Source of the DNA: Lachnospiraceae bacterium
GTDB lineage: Bacteria > Bacillota > Clostridia > Lachnospirales > Lachnospiraceae
Length of the DNA: 64,000 bases
Assembly (NCBI GenBank): GCA_022483465.1
Contig: JAKVNF010000002.1
Location: forward strand, 682,001 to 746,000
Direction: 5' to 3'
Shown: piece after piece, positions 8,514 to 17,617 of the stretch
How the letters are laid out: every line of letters starts with the position of its first letter
Position numbering within the stretch: the stretch's first letter is position 1
Position numbers and translations under genes: made by a program
The notes under the pieces: model-generated
Databases searched by the model: none
What the model was told of the DNA's origin: nothing
Seen by the model: only the letters and a program-made list of their open reading frames with translations

Positions 8514-9656
8514 TCATTTCCGTGCCGCCAGATAGAGGCGGAAGGCCTGCTCTGCGGTATCTGTCATGTTCCGGCACGCGTTCTCTTTATCCATGGCCTC
8601 AGCGCTCGTGACGACGCGCTGCAGAATCGGGAAATAGGCGTCGATGCCGTGCGCATTGCAGACCTTTGCGTCAGGGGTCACGCAGCCGGCAAAGGCAATG
8701 ACGGTTTTTCCGTACTTTTTTGCGATGGAGGCAACGCCGACGGGCGCCTTGCCCATGACGGTCTGGCGGTCGAGGCGTCCCTCGCCGGTGACCACCACAT
8801 CGGCATCCTTCACGTAATCCTCCAGCTTCGTCTCCTCCAGAACAATCTTGATGCCGGACTCGAGAACGGCGTTGGTGAAGGTGAGAAAGGCAAAGCCGAG
8901 CCCGCCGGCAGCGCCGGTGCCTGCTGCCCTTGCGTTGGCCTTCGGATATTTGTCCCTGGCGAGCATGGCATAATAGGCGAGCCACTTGTCCATCTGCATG
9001 ATCATGGTGGGGTCGGCGCCCTTCTGCGGGCCGAAGACCGCCGAGCACCCCTGCTCACCGCAGAGGGAATTGGTGACATCGCAGGCGATCCGGAAGGAGC
9101 ATTCGGCAAGCTCCGGGAGAACCTCGTCATCCGTGATGGACTCCAGCACCTCGAGCCCTTTTGCGCCGAAGGGGACCTGCCGGCCCTCTCTGTCCAGGAA
9201 GCCATAGCCCAGGGCCTGCAGCATGCCGATGCCCCCGTCATTCGTTGCGCTGCCGCCGATGCCGACAATGAAGTGACGGCACCCTTTCCCGATGGCATCC
9301 CGGATCATCTCGCCAACACCGTAGGTGGTGGTGTGCAGCGGATTGCGCTTCTTTTCGGGGACGAGGGTGATGCCGGCCGCGGCGGACATCTCCATGACGG
9401 CGGTCTGGCCGTCGTCCAAGATGCCGTACTGCGCTGTCACCCGCTCCCCCAAAGGGCCGGTGACCTCAGCGCTCTGCAGGGTGCCGCCCATGCCGAGCGT
9501 CAGGGCTTCCACGGTGCCCTCGCCGCCATCGGCCAGGGGCCGGACGATGATCTGCGCCCCGGGATCCGCCTTGCAGACGCCGGCGCGGATGGCGTCGCCG
9601 GCCTCCAGGGAAGTGAGGCTCCCCTTCAGAGAATCAATGGCAATCACAACTTTCAA
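8514..9656 (-). CDS. glxK: Glycerate kinase (GlxK/GarK family)
   Basis: This enzyme phosphorylates D-glycerate with ATP and feeds it into lower glycolysis. The 380-residue protein starts KVVIAIDSLKGSLTSLEAG. I chose the TTG at 9656 because GGGAGG lies 8 bases upstream and the protein then has the usual family length; an ATG at 9719 would add a non-homologous leader. Characteristic stretches are PLADGGEGTVEAL, GIGGSATNDGGIGMLQALG, GAAGGLGFAF and VVTGEGRLDRQTVMGKAP. It is first in an operon with the GntP permease and divergent from the CdaR-like regulator. A TTG start suggests modest expression. Confidence 0.93.
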   Translation of the reverse strand: MKVVIAIDSLKGSLTSLEAGDAIRAGVCKADPGAQIIVRPLADGGEGTVEALTLGMGGTLQSAEVTGPLGERVTAQYGILDDGQTAVMEMSAAAGITLVPEKKRNPLHTTTYGVGEMIRDAIGKGCRHFIVGIGGSATNDGGIGMLQALGYGFLDREGRQVPFGAKGLEVLESITDDEVLPELAECSFRIACDVTNSLCGEQGCSAVFGPQKGADPTMIMQMDKWLAYYAMLARDKYPKANARAAGTGAAGGLGFAFLTFTNAVLESGIKIVLEETKLEDYVKDADVVVTGEGRLDRQTVMGKAPVGVASIAKKYGKTVIAFAGCVTPDAKVCNAHGIDAYFPILQRVVTSAEAMDKENACRNMTDTAEQAFRLYLAARK

Positions 9657-9787
9657 TGTTTTATCCTCCCTGCAGCAAGTGCATGAATCAGATTTACGGA
9701 ACACGTTCAACATGGTCATATCATACGCGGCCGAGCGGGAAAGGTATATGTTACAGATAATTGAATGTTCTGGAATATTGCCGATTA

Positions 9788-9807
9788 CTATGTTATACGT
9801 AACATAG
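9788..9807. promoter_or_regulatory. Palindrome, candidate operator for the CdaR-like regulator
   Basis: A perfect 8-bp inverted repeat, CTATGTTA / TAACATAG, with a 4-bp spacer lies in the divergent region between glycerate kinase (minus) and the regulator (plus). Position and symmetry suggest a protein-binding site. The binding protein is inferred. Confidence 0.5.
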
Positions 9808-9892
9808 GCCTGCCCGGCACAGAAGGCGGCGGAAAGACGGGCTTTCCGCCGCAGCAGGTCCGGTGCGCAGGACAGGATCCTGGAGGAGCAAA

Positions 9893-10975
9893 ATGGCGGA
9901 ACAGATTGATCAAAAAACCGCGCAGCAGATCGTGGATACGGTGAAGGAGGTCTGCGGCCACAACATCAATTTCATCCGGCCGGACGGCATCATCACGGCC
10001 AGCACCGATCCGGAGCGGGTGGGGACCTATCACGAAATCGGGCAGCAGGCCGCCCGGACGGGACAGACGATCGAGGTGACCGAGGACGACAGTTTCTACG
10101 GAAGCAGGAAGGGGATCAATATGCCTTTTTCCCATCACGGCGAGACGGTCGCGGTCATCGGGATCTCCGGAGAGCCGGACGAGGTGCGCCGCTTTGCACT
10201 CCTGGCGCAGCGCATCATCCAGCTGCTCCTGCGCGAGCGGGAGCTGGACACACAAAGCCACGACAAGCTGGCACAGATCGGCTATGTCGTGCGCTCGCTC
10301 TGTCAGGGCCAGGAGATCAACCACGATTTTCTTGTCGATTTCCTGGAAAAATACGGCCTGCCGAAGACCGCAAAATACCGCACGATCAGCATCCGGCTGA
10401 ATTCCCGGTATCACCCGGCAAACAGCGGAATGATCGAGCAGAAAATCCTGCAGTGCATCCGCATCACCGACTCCCCGCTCCATACCTTTGTCTATCCGGC
10501 AGAATACCTGCAGATTCTGGAGGAGAAGAAGTGGCAGAAATGGTCTTACGCCTACGAGAAGCTGGCTGCCTCCTATGGGGAGATTCTGAACGTCGGCGTG
10601 GGATCCGCGCAGATCCTGGAGCGGCAGAATCTGTCCTATGAACATGCCAAGCTTGCCATCCGCGCGGGTGTCGGTCCCTTTGCGCTCTATGACCGGCTGG
10701 ACATTGAAATCCTGCTCGGCGGCATTCCAAAAGAGCTGGCAGAGAGCTACCTGGAGAAGACCGTACAGGACATGGACAAGAAAGAAAAGCACGTGCTCCG
10801 CGTGTATTTCGAGCACGAAATGTCACTGAAGGAGTCCGCAGAGGCCCTCTTCATTCACAAGAACACCATGCAGTATCAGCTCGATAAGATCGCAAAGGAC
10901 ACGGGGTACAACCCGCGGAAATTCCGGGATGCGGCGGCTCTGTACATGGGGCTGAAGCTTTGCAAGCTGCAGTGA
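9893..10975 (+). CDS. CdaR-family (sugar diacid) transcriptional regulator
   Basis: A 360-residue protein. The start is the ATG at 9893 (MAEQIDQKTAQQIV), with TGGAGGAG upstream. The N-terminal half is the sugar-diacid recognition domain (VKEVCGHNINFIRPDGIITAS, then YGSRKGINMPFSHHGETVAVIGISG). The C-terminal PucR-type helix-turn-helix reads SLKESAEALFIHKNTMQYQ. CdaR proteins activate genes for glycerate, glucarate and galactarate use, which fits the divergent glycerate kinase and permease genes. The palindrome at 9788-9807 is the likely site of action. The effector is probably glycerate or a related acid. Confidence 0.92.
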   Translation: MAEQIDQKTAQQIVDTVKEVCGHNINFIRPDGIITASTDPERVGTYHEIGQQAARTGQTIEVTEDDSFYGSRKGINMPFSHHGETVAVIGISGEPDEVRRFALLAQRIIQLLLRERELDTQSHDKLAQIGYVVRSLCQGQEINHDFLVDFLEKYGLPKTAKYRTISIRLNSRYHPANSGMIEQKILQCIRITDSPLHTFVYPAEYLQILEEKKWQKWSYAYEKLAASYGEILNVGVGSAQILERQNLSYEHAKLAIRAGVGPFALYDRLDIEILLGGIPKELAESYLEKTVQDMDKKEKHVLRVYFEHEMSLKESAEALFIHKNTMQYQLDKIAKDTGYNPRKFRDAAALYMGLKLCKLQ

Positions 10976-11045
10976 CAAACTTTGGTCTATCAGACGCCGG
11001 AAAAAGGCGCAGCGCAAAGGGCTTTCTTTTTCCAGACATGAAATA

Positions 11046-11095
11046 TCCCCCTCCACAGGACTTTGGGTATTCCCATGTCCTGTGAAAAAGGGGGA
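11046..11095. terminator. Two-part hairpin after the CdaR-like gene
   Basis: An inner 8-bp stem (CACAGGAC / GTCCTGTG) and an outer 7-bp stem (TCCCCCT / AGGGGGA) are nested. The structure begins about 70 bp after the regulator stop codon. The following U-tract is poor, so it may be a weak terminator or an mRNA stability element. Confidence 0.5.
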
Positions 11096-11147
11096 TTCTA
11101 TCAGCGGAACCCCCATGGCGCCGCGGGGGAAGCCCTCTGCAATCACT

Positions 11148-11176
11148 TTGGCTTTTCCTTCTTCCTCCGCTATAAT
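11148..11176 (+). promoter_or_regulatory. Promoter of the ThrE-type exporter genes
   Basis: A TTGGCT -35 box (11148-11153), 17-bp spacer and TATAAT -10 box (11171-11176) lie about 22 bp upstream of the exporter ATG at 11198, which leaves a very short leader. Confidence 0.6.
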
Positions 11177-11197
11177 ATCCCGGAGTGAGGACCGATC

Positions 11198-12019
11198 ATG
11201 GAACAGAGAAAAGTCACAGAGTACAGACAGAGCGCGCAGGATTCCAGCTTCAGCAGCAGGGTCTTAAACGTCGCGGCAAGGACCGGATACCTGCTCCTTG
11301 CCAGCGGTGCGGAGATCTCCCGGGTCGAGGAGACGATTGACCGGATCTGCAGCCACTACGGCGTCGAGTCGGAGCAGGCCTATGTCCTCTCGAACGGCAT
11401 CTTTCTCACGGCGGGGAACGACCGGGAGAAGTCCTATGCCTCCGTGCGCTACATCCCGATGCAGGGCTCCCGGTTTGACCGGCTGATTGCGGTCAACCAG
11501 TTCTCCCGAGAGGTGGTGCGGGGAAAGTACACCATCGCCGAGGCGGAGAAGATCCTAAAGCGGATCGAGACCTCCCCCGGCAAGTCGGACCGCTCCCAGA
11601 TCCTCGCCTCCGGCATCGGCAGCGCCGCCTTCTGCGTCCTCTTCGGCGGAAGCCTTCGGGATGCCCTCTGCGCCTTTGTCGCCGGCTTTGTCCTCTACGT
11701 CTTTGTCTTAAAGTCCCGGACCGCAAAGAAATCAAAAATGGTGACGAACATCCTCGGCGGGATGCTCGTCACCACGATCTGCTATCTTCTTCGAAGCTTT
11801 GGTCCCGGGGAGAACCTCCACTACATGGTTATCGGCTCCGTGATGCCCCTCATCCCCGGCGTCACCTTCATCAGCGGCCTGCGGGACATGGCGGGCGGCG
11901 ACTACCTCTCCGGGTCCGTCCGGATTCTCGATGCGATCCTCGTCTTCCTCTCGATCTCCATCGGGGTCGGCGTCGTCACGGTGGTCGCCTTCTCGCTCCT
12001 GGGAGGAAAAATGCTATGA
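11198..12019 (+). CDS. ThrE-family threonine/serine exporter, large subunit
   Basis: A 273-residue membrane protein of the ThrE_1 (formerly DUF1212) type. The N-terminal cytoplasmic domain has the family pattern ARTGYLLLASGAEISRVEET and is followed by ILASGIGSAAFCVLFGGS and five or so transmembrane segments. PLIPGVTFISGLRDMAGGDY is a conserved membrane motif. In this arrangement the exporter is split into a long and a short protein, and the short one is encoded directly after with a 4-base overlap (ATGA). The pair exports threonine, serine or related small metabolites. Substrate is by family only. Confidence 0.88.
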   Translation: MEQRKVTEYRQSAQDSSFSSRVLNVAARTGYLLLASGAEISRVEETIDRICSHYGVESEQAYVLSNGIFLTAGNDREKSYASVRYIPMQGSRFDRLIAVNQFSREVVRGKYTIAEAEKILKRIETSPGKSDRSQILASGIGSAAFCVLFGGSLRDALCAFVAGFVLYVFVLKSRTAKKSKMVTNILGGMLVTTICYLLRSFGPGENLHYMVIGSVMPLIPGVTFISGLRDMAGGDYLSGSVRILDAILVFLSISIGVGVVTVVAFSLLGGKML

Positions 12020-12480
12020 GAATCTCCTCCGTCATCGCCCAGCTTGCCGCCTCCCTGGTGGGAACGGTTGCCTTCTCGCTCCTCTTTGGCATTCCGAAGA
12101 AGTACTACGCCTCCTGCGGCCTCATCGGCATGATCGGCTGGGGCGCATACCTGCTCTTCCACCTCTGGATGGGCCCCACCTTCTCCACGGTCTTTGCCAC
12201 GGTGATCGTGGTGTTCCTCTCCCGCTACGCCGCGGTCCTTATGGAGTGTCCCGCCACGGTCTTTCTGATCGCCGGGATCTTTCCGCTGATCCCCGGCGGC
12301 GGTATCTACTGGACCACCTACTACCTGGTGGTCGGGATGCAGAACCTCGCCACCAAGACCGGGTACAGCGCGGTCAAGACCGCCGCGGCCATCGTCCTGG
12401 GGATCGTCCTCGTGACCCTCATCCCCCAGCGGGTCTTCCACTTTCTGGGATCACGAAGACTCCGCCGGAACGCCTCCTGA
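12016..12480 (+). CDS. ThrE-family exporter, small subunit (ThrE_2/DUF3815)
   Basis: A 154-residue protein with four to five hydrophobic segments, including LAASLVGTVAFSLLFGIPKK near the N-terminus and the PLIPGGGIYWTTYY motif, which mirrors PLIPG in the upstream partner. The start ATG overlaps the stop of the large subunit, so the two are translationally coupled. Its last 30 bases overlap the 3' end of the convergent response-regulator gene. Together with the upstream gene it forms a complete exporter. Confidence 0.87.
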   Translation: MRISSVIAQLAASLVGTVAFSLLFGIPKKYYASCGLIGMIGWGAYLLFHLWMGPTFSTVFATVIVVFLSRYAAVLMECPATVFLIAGIFPLIPGGGIYWTTYYLVVGMQNLATKTGYSAVKTAAAIVLGIVLVTLIPQRVFHFLGSRRLRRNAS

Positions 12481-13239
12481 GGGCTCCCCGGTCTTCCCCT
12501 CCGCGTACTGCTTCGGGGAGACGCCCATGACCTTTCGAAACACCCGGGCAAAGTACTTCTCGTCCTGAAAGCCCACCCGGTAGGCGATCTCGTAGGTCTT
12601 CAGGGTTCTCTGCTGCAGGTACAGGCAGGCCCGCTCCACCCGGAAGCGGTTCAGGTAGTCGACAAAGCCGCAGCCCGCCTCCTGGGAGAAGATCGTCGAG
12701 AGATAGTTGTCTGAGCAGCCGATCTTCTCCGCCACCACGGACAGGGACAGCCGCTCCATGTAGTGCTCGGAGACCACCTCCTTAGCCCTTGCCGTAAGGC
12801 GCTCTGCCGTGGTTCCCCCGTCCGGCGCCGGCGGCTTTTTCTCCTCCTCACAGTACAGATCTGCGAGCCGGTTCGGGCACGCGAGGATGTCCGCTGCCCG
12901 CACGGGTTTTAACAGGTACTCCTTTGCTCCGTACCGGAGTGCCTGCTGGGCATAGGCAAACTCGTCGTATCCGCTCAGGATCGCAAACACGGGCGCTGCG
13001 CCGGCCTCCTCTGCCTCCCGCATCACGTCGATTCCGTTCTTTCCCGGCATCTGCACATCCAAGAGCACCAGGTCCGGCAGGTGCTGCAGGATGCAGTCGA
13101 TGGCCTCCTGGCCGTTGGCCGCCTCGCAGATCTTCTCAAAGCGATCCGTGTGCAGGGCGATGTACTTTGCGGTTCCCCGCCGGATATTGCCCTCGCCATC
13201 CGCAATCAGAAGCTTCCTCTTTCTCCTCCCCCGTCTCAA
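12451..13239 (-). pseudogene. Degenerate YesN-type response regulator (receiver plus AraC HTH)
   Basis: The 262-codon frame contains a receiver domain (LVLLDVQMPGKNGIDV with the phospho-acceptor Asp, FAILSGYDEF, EYLLKPV) and a C-terminal AraC-type double helix-turn-helix (LSVVAEKIGCSDNYLSTIF, then IAYRVGFQDEKYFARVFRK). Two defects stand out. The usual DDE metal-binding cluster reads ADGEGN, so one acidic residue is lost. The frame also has no good start: only a TTG at 13239 lies upstream, without a ribosome-binding site and inside the kinase frame. With the truncated kinase next to it, this looks like a decaying system. The helix-turn-helix part could still bind DNA. Confidence 0.65.
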
Positions 13240-14020
13240 AGGGCACCCGCAGCATCACCCGGGTTCCCTCCCCTTTCTGACTCTCAATCTCCAGCGAAAA
13301 CCGGTCCCCGTACCGCAGCTGCAGGCGCTCCCGGATGTTCCGGATCGCAAACCGCACGCCCCGCTGCTTTGCGTACTTCTTCTCGGTCTCCTTCTCAAAC
13401 AGGGCCTGCACCTGTTCCTTCGTCATGCCCGCGCCGTTGTCGGCGATGACAAAGAGGACGTTCTCCTGCTCCCGCGATCCCGTGACCGTGATCTTGCAGG
13501 GGTGCTCCACATTCTCCAGGCCGTGCACCACCGCGTACTCCGCAAAGGGCTGCAGGATGAGCTCCGGGATGACGGCCTTTTTGACGTCCTCCTCCACCTC
13601 GATGTCGTAGCAAAGGCGCTCCCCGAAGCGGAACTTCTCGATCTGCAGGCAGCGTGTGACAAGCTCCACCTCCTGCGCCGCCGCGACCTCCTTGCGCCCC
13701 TGGTTCAGCACCAGGCGGAAGAGCTGGGAGAGAGCAAAGATCGTCTCCGCCAGGTCCTCGTTTCCGCTGTTCATGGCCTGCCAGTACAGGGAGTCCAGGG
13801 TGTTGTACAGAAAGTGGGGATTGATCTGCGCCTGAAGCGCGGAGAGCTCGCTCTCCTTCTCCCGGATCTCGCAGATATCGTTCCGATTGATGAGCTCCCG
13901 GATGTCCGAGACCATCCGGTTGAAGCACTCCGCCACCTCTCCCACCTCGTCGTGGGTGGCAACCTGCACCTGCTGGGTGAAGTCCCCCTTTTGTCCCCTG
14001 CTTTCCTTTTGGCGCCGCAA
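13136..14020 (-). pseudogene. 5'-truncated YesM/LytS-type sensor histidine kinase
   Basis: The visible protein starts abruptly inside a HAMP domain (FTQQVQVATHDEVGEVAECF); no transmembrane or sensor region is present. The phospho-acceptor motif LQAQINPHFLYNTLDSLYW is intact, and the ATPase domain has DNGAGM and GVRFAIRNIRERL. The N box, normally LVENAxxHG, reads FAEYAVVHGLE, which replaces the Mg-binding Asn with Tyr. A stop codon precedes the frame at about 14025 and an unrelated plus-strand gene starts at 14053, so the 5' half was lost by deletion or rearrangement. The 3' end overlaps the response-regulator frame by about 100 bases, more than normal. Confidence 0.75.
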
Positions 14021-14052
14021 AGACTAGAATGGTCTGCACAGGAGGTACCTTG

Positions 14053-14307
14053 ATGGAGCAGGATGAACGGGTACAGGAAGTGACGGAAGTGTTTGCCAGA
14101 ACCTATCTGAAGAGCATGTCGGAGCGGATCGGGGAGCCGAACGAGACCCAGCAGGCCTACCTCGTCTTCTGCTACGAGTGGTTGACCGCCCACGGCGGGG
14201 TGATGTTTGAGACAAACCAGTGGGGCAAGCTGGTCCCGATCAAGGCGAAGGTCCGGCAGACCCTCCTTGAGATGGAGGAGGACTGGAAGAGCCAGGGCAG
14301 GATCTAA
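14053..14307 (+). CDS. Small conserved-looking protein of unknown function
   Basis: An 84-residue soluble, acidic protein starting MEQDERVQEVTEVFARTYL. The ATG at 14053 has AGGAGG 7 bases upstream, a strong initiation site. The sequence predicts mostly helix, with a Trp- and Tyr-rich centre (QQAYLVFCYEWLTAHGG) and an amphipathic C-terminal helix (VRQTLLEMEEDWKSQG). I do not recognise a family. It sits alone between the truncated kinase and the rsgA terminator. The good ribosome-binding site and regular codon use suggest a real gene. Confidence 0.6.
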   Translation: MEQDERVQEVTEVFARTYLKSMSERIGEPNETQQAYLVFCYEWLTAHGGVMFETNQWGKLVPIKAKVRQTLLEMEEDWKSQGRI

Positions 14308-14346
14308 ACACAGACCGCGCCGCCGAAAGGCAGCACGGCAGAGGTC

Positions 14347-14390
14347 AAAAAAAGGCGCGTGCGGAAGAAATTCCGCACGCGTCTTTTGGG
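14347..14390. terminator. Strong bidirectional terminator between the small ORF and rsgA
   Basis: A perfect 11-bp GC-rich stem (CGCGTGCGGAA / TTCCGCACGCG) with loop GAAA. On the minus strand it is followed by seven T residues, so it ends the long murE-to-rsgA transcript; on the plus strand a shorter T run serves the small gene at 14053. Confidence 0.9.
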
Positions 14391-14411
14391 TTCTTCGGTT
14401 TTTTAGAGCGC

Positions 14412-15344
14412 TCACTCGCCCCTCGAGCTTCTCCCCTCCCGCTTTTTGGTGTAGTCGGGCTTTTGGTTCTTGAGCTCGGCAAAGAGGGAGACGTAGTTCT
14501 CGTACCGGATCCGGGGGATCTTCCCCGCCCGGCAGGCCTCCTTCACGGCACACCCCGGCTCCGAGAGGTGGTTGCAGCCGTGGAAGCGGCAGGAGGCGGC
14601 ATAGGGGGCAAACTCCGGGTAGTAGGCCTTGAGGTCCTCCGCCTTCGTGTCAAACAGGTACAGCGAGGTAAAGCCCGGCGTGTCCACAAGGAAGGTGTCC
14701 GCCTCCCCGGCGGGCAGAAGCTCCACGTGCCGCGTGGTGTTCTTTCCCCGGGCGATCTTCTTTGAGAGCTCCCCGGTCTCCATGGAAGCGCCGGGACAGA
14801 GCGCATTGATCAGGGTGGACTTGCCCGCCCCGGAGGGGCCGGTGATCACGGTGGTCTTGCCGCGGACCGCTGCCCGCACGGCGTCCAGCTCCTCGCCCTC
14901 TCCCCGGGCGGACAAAAACAGCACCCGGCAGCCGCAGGCCTCATAGACCTGCCGAAGCTCTGCGATCTCCTCCCGGGTTGCCAGGTCCTGCTTGTTGAAG
15001 CACAGAACCGCCGGGAGGTGTTTTTGCTGCAGGATGATCAGAAACCGGTCCACCAGCGCAAAGCTCGGCGCGGGGTGGGTGATCGCAAACAGAAGAAGCG
15101 CTTGGTCCACGTTTGCCACGTTCGGGCGGATCAGATCGTTCCGGCGCGGCAGAAGCTTTGTCACATTTCCCTCTTTGGGGTCGGAGACCAGGTCCGTGGG
15201 CTCCATGAGCACGTCGTCCCCCACCAGGGGCTTCTCGCCCAGAGCGCGGAATACCCCCTTGGCGCGGCAGCGGTAGATCTCCCCGCCCGTGTAGACCTCA
15301 TAGAAGCCGGCGATGCTCTTGATGATTTTTCCCTGCATGGCCAT
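14412..15344 (-). CDS. rsgA: Ribosome small-subunit-dependent GTPase RsgA
   Basis: A 310-residue circularly permuted GTPase that helps late maturation of the 30S subunit. The N-terminal OB-fold is followed by the permuted motif order: NKQD (117-120), then the P-loop GPSGAGKST (169-177), then DTPG (221-224). The C-terminal zinc site is C252, C257, H259 and C265 (SCRFHGCNHLSEPGC). The ATG overlaps the stop of the upstream kinase gene (TGATG), so the two are coupled. It is the last gene of the large operon, with a strong terminator after it. In Firmicutes rsgA commonly follows the PASTA kinase gene. Confidence 0.96.
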   Translation of the reverse strand: MAMQGKIIKSIAGFYEVYTGGEIYRCRAKGVFRALGEKPLVGDDVLMEPTDLVSDPKEGNVTKLLPRRNDLIRPNVANVDQALLLFAITHPAPSFALVDRFLIILQQKHLPAVLCFNKQDLATREEIAELRQVYEACGCRVLFLSARGEGEELDAVRAAVRGKTTVITGPSGAGKSTLINALCPGASMETGELSKKIARGKNTTRHVELLPAGEADTFLVDTPGFTSLYLFDTKAEDLKAYYPEFAPYAASCRFHGCNHLSEPGCAVKEACRAGKIPRIRYENYVSLFAELKNQKPDYTKKREGRSSRGE

Positions 15345-17599
15345 CAGCTGTCCTGCGTGAAGTTGAGTTCCCGGGTGATCACCTTGTCGTCGGTGGTCAC
15401 GGTCTGGTTGCCGCTCTCATCGGTCACGGTGATCGTGTCGGTGTAGCTCATCTTCAGCGTGCCGGTCCCGGAGGTGAGGCCCGTAAAGCCCACGGGGATC
15501 GGGAAGTTCGTTACCGTGTCGTTAATGAGGACGGTCCCGTCCGCAGCAATCAGCACCACGTACACCTGGGTCCCGCTGACATAGTTGGGATCCTCCTCCT
15601 GGGTCGGCGCCTGGATCGGCGTGTTGTAGCTGTAGGTGACCTGCTTCTTGCCGGAGGAGACCGTGATGTCCACGGCGGTGTCCGGGTCCACATCGGTGCC
15701 CGCATCGACGCTCTGGGCGATGACGGTGCCCTCGGACTGGTCACTCTCCTGCTGGGTCACGTTTCCGACGCGCAGGCCGCTGTCAGAGAGCTTTGTTGTC
15801 GCGGAGGACTGGGTCATGCCCACCAGGTTCGGAACCGAGACCTGCTGCGGTCCCGCGGAGACGGTGATTGTGATCGTGGCATCGGAGGCCGCGGTCTTTC
15901 CGCCCTCGGGATCCTGGGAGATGACATTCCCCTCATCGACATCGTCCGAGCTCTCGTCCTTCTCCTCGACCTGGAAGCCCTTGCTCTTTAAGGTGGCAAC
16001 GGCCTCGGCCTTGCTCTTTCCGGTCACATCCGGCACCTCGATGCCGCTCTGGCCGGTGCTGACGGTCAGCACCACGCTCTGGCCGGACCGGATCGCCGTG
16101 CCCTCCTCCACGCTGGAGGCGATGACGATACCCTCGTCGTACGCAGAGGACTCGCCGTAGGTCACCTCCACGGTGACCCCCAGGTCATTCAGGGCCTGCT
16201 TGGCGGTGTCGAGATCCTTGCCGATGACGGCCGGCATCACACTCTCCTCGCTGACGGACTCGGTGGCGTTCCCGCTGGAGGAGCCGCCGATCAGTCCCAG
16301 GCGGGAGGCCGCAAGAAAGATGATGAGCAGGCCGATGATGACCGCCGCGGCGATCGAGAGCGCGGTGATGCGCTTCTCCCGTCCCGGGTCATCCTCATTC
16401 CCGTCATCAAAGTCCTGGCTGTAGTCGTCCTGGTCGTAGTGCTGGGGTTTTCTGGTGTTCTTGCGAAGGGGCTCGTCGAGCCGGTCGGCGGGGCGCCGTC
16501 CCCGGTACCCCTCCTCCCGGTAGGGCCGCTCGTTCCTCGGCGGCTCCTGGTAGTTCTCCTCCCGGTAGCCCTGGTCCGCATAGCCACCCTCCTGGTAGCC
16601 GCCGGGGTCCTGGGTGCCGTAGTCCGGCTCCGCCGCGTATCCCTCCTCGTCCCGGTAACCCTCCCCGGTGTCGAAGTCGCGCTGGCGGTAGTTCTCCTGC
16701 ATGGTCTGGTTCTCCCGGTCGGGCGCCATGCGGGTGGCAGACTCCTCGTCCGGGTTGATCATCTTGACAAAGTCGTCGTCCGGGTGGATCAGGGACAGCT
16801 TGAGATCGTCGATGAGCTCCGTGATGTTCTGATAGCGCCGGTCCGGGCTCTTCTCACAGCACTTCAAGACAATCCGCTCCACCGAGACCGGGATGTCCGG
16901 CACGAAATCCCTCGGGGAGGGCATCGGCTCCTGGATGTGCTTGATGGCGATGGCGACGGTGGTCTCCCCGTTGAAGGGGACGCGCCCGGTAAGCATCTCG
17001 AAGATCGTGATGCCCAGGGAGTAGATGTCGGAGCGCTCATCCGAGTAGCCGCCCCGGGCCTGCTCAGGGCTCGTGTAGTGCACGGAGCCCATCACGTTGG
17101 AGGTGATCGTGTTGGAGGTAGCGGCCTTGGCGATGCCAAAATCCGTGACCTTCACCTTGCCGTCCTTGGAGATGATGATGTTCTGGGGCTTGATGTCCCG
17201 GTGGATGATGTGATTCCGGTGGGCCGCCTCCAGGCCCATGGCGACCTGAATGGCGATGCTGACCGCCTCCTTGGCGGAGAGACGGGACTTCTTCTCGATG
17301 TACTTCTTGAGGGTGATGCCGTCCACCAGCTCCATCACGATGTAGTACATGCCGTGCTCATCGCCCACGTCGTAGACGTTCACGATGTTGGGGTGCATCA
17401 GCCCTGCCGCCGCCTGGGCCTCCACGCGGAACTTCGAGACAAAGTTGGCATTGTCCGAGAACTCCTGCTTGAGGATCTTGACTGCGACAAATCTGTTCAG
17501 TTTGTGGTCTTTTGCCTTGTATACCACAGACATTCCGCCGGTGCCGATCTTCTCGAGCACCTCGTATCTGTCTGCAATCAGCATGCCGATCTTAACCAT
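15344..17599 (-). CDS. prkC: PASTA-domain Ser/Thr protein kinase (PrkC/PknB/StkP type)
   Basis: A 751-residue membrane kinase that senses peptidoglycan fragments and controls growth, cell-wall synthesis and germination-type responses. The kinase domain has the G-loop GTGGMS (19-24), catalytic Lys41, HRDIKPQN (133-140) and DFG (153-155). A charged Tyr- and Gly-rich juxtamembrane linker follows, then one transmembrane segment (ITALSIAAAVIIGLLIIFLA). Outside are three PASTA repeats (VMPAVIG..., IEVPDVTG..., VSVPNLVG...) and a C-terminal domain of unknown type. The start is the ATG at 17599 with GGGAG 8 bases upstream. It lies 18 bp after the gene for its partner phosphatase. Confidence 0.96.
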   Translation of the reverse strand: MVKIGMLIADRYEVLEKIGTGGMSVVYKAKDHKLNRFVAVKILKQEFSDNANFVSKFRVEAQAAAGLMHPNIVNVYDVGDEHGMYYIVMELVDGITLKKYIEKKSRLSAKEAVSIAIQVAMGLEAAHRNHIIHRDIKPQNIIISKDGKVKVTDFGIAKAATSNTITSNVMGSVHYTSPEQARGGYSDERSDIYSLGITIFEMLTGRVPFNGETTVAIAIKHIQEPMPSPRDFVPDIPVSVERIVLKCCEKSPDRRYQNITELIDDLKLSLIHPDDDFVKMINPDEESATRMAPDRENQTMQENYRQRDFDTGEGYRDEEGYAAEPDYGTQDPGGYQEGGYADQGYREENYQEPPRNERPYREEGYRGRRPADRLDEPLRKNTRKPQHYDQDDYSQDFDDGNEDDPGREKRITALSIAAAVIIGLLIIFLAASRLGLIGGSSSGNATESVSEESVMPAVIGKDLDTAKQALNDLGVTVEVTYGESSAYDEGIVIASSVEEGTAIRSGQSVVLTVSTGQSGIEVPDVTGKSKAEAVATLKSKGFQVEEKDESSDDVDEGNVISQDPEGGKTAASDATITITVSAGPQQVSVPNLVGMTQSSATTKLSDSGLRVGNVTQQESDQSEGTVIAQSVDAGTDVDPDTAVDITVSSGKKQVTYSYNTPIQAPTQEEDPNYVSGTQVYVVLIAADGTVLINDTVTNFPIPVGFTGLTSGTGTLKMSYTDTITVTDESGNQTVTTDDKVITRELNFTQDS

Positions 17600-17617
17600 T
17601 CAAGTTTCTCCCTGGTA

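Noticed and set aside
11046-11197. Possible riboswitch or T-box ahead of the exporter genes
   Set aside because: The promoter lies downstream of the hairpin and leaves a leader of only about 15 bases, so the hairpin belongs to the preceding gene.
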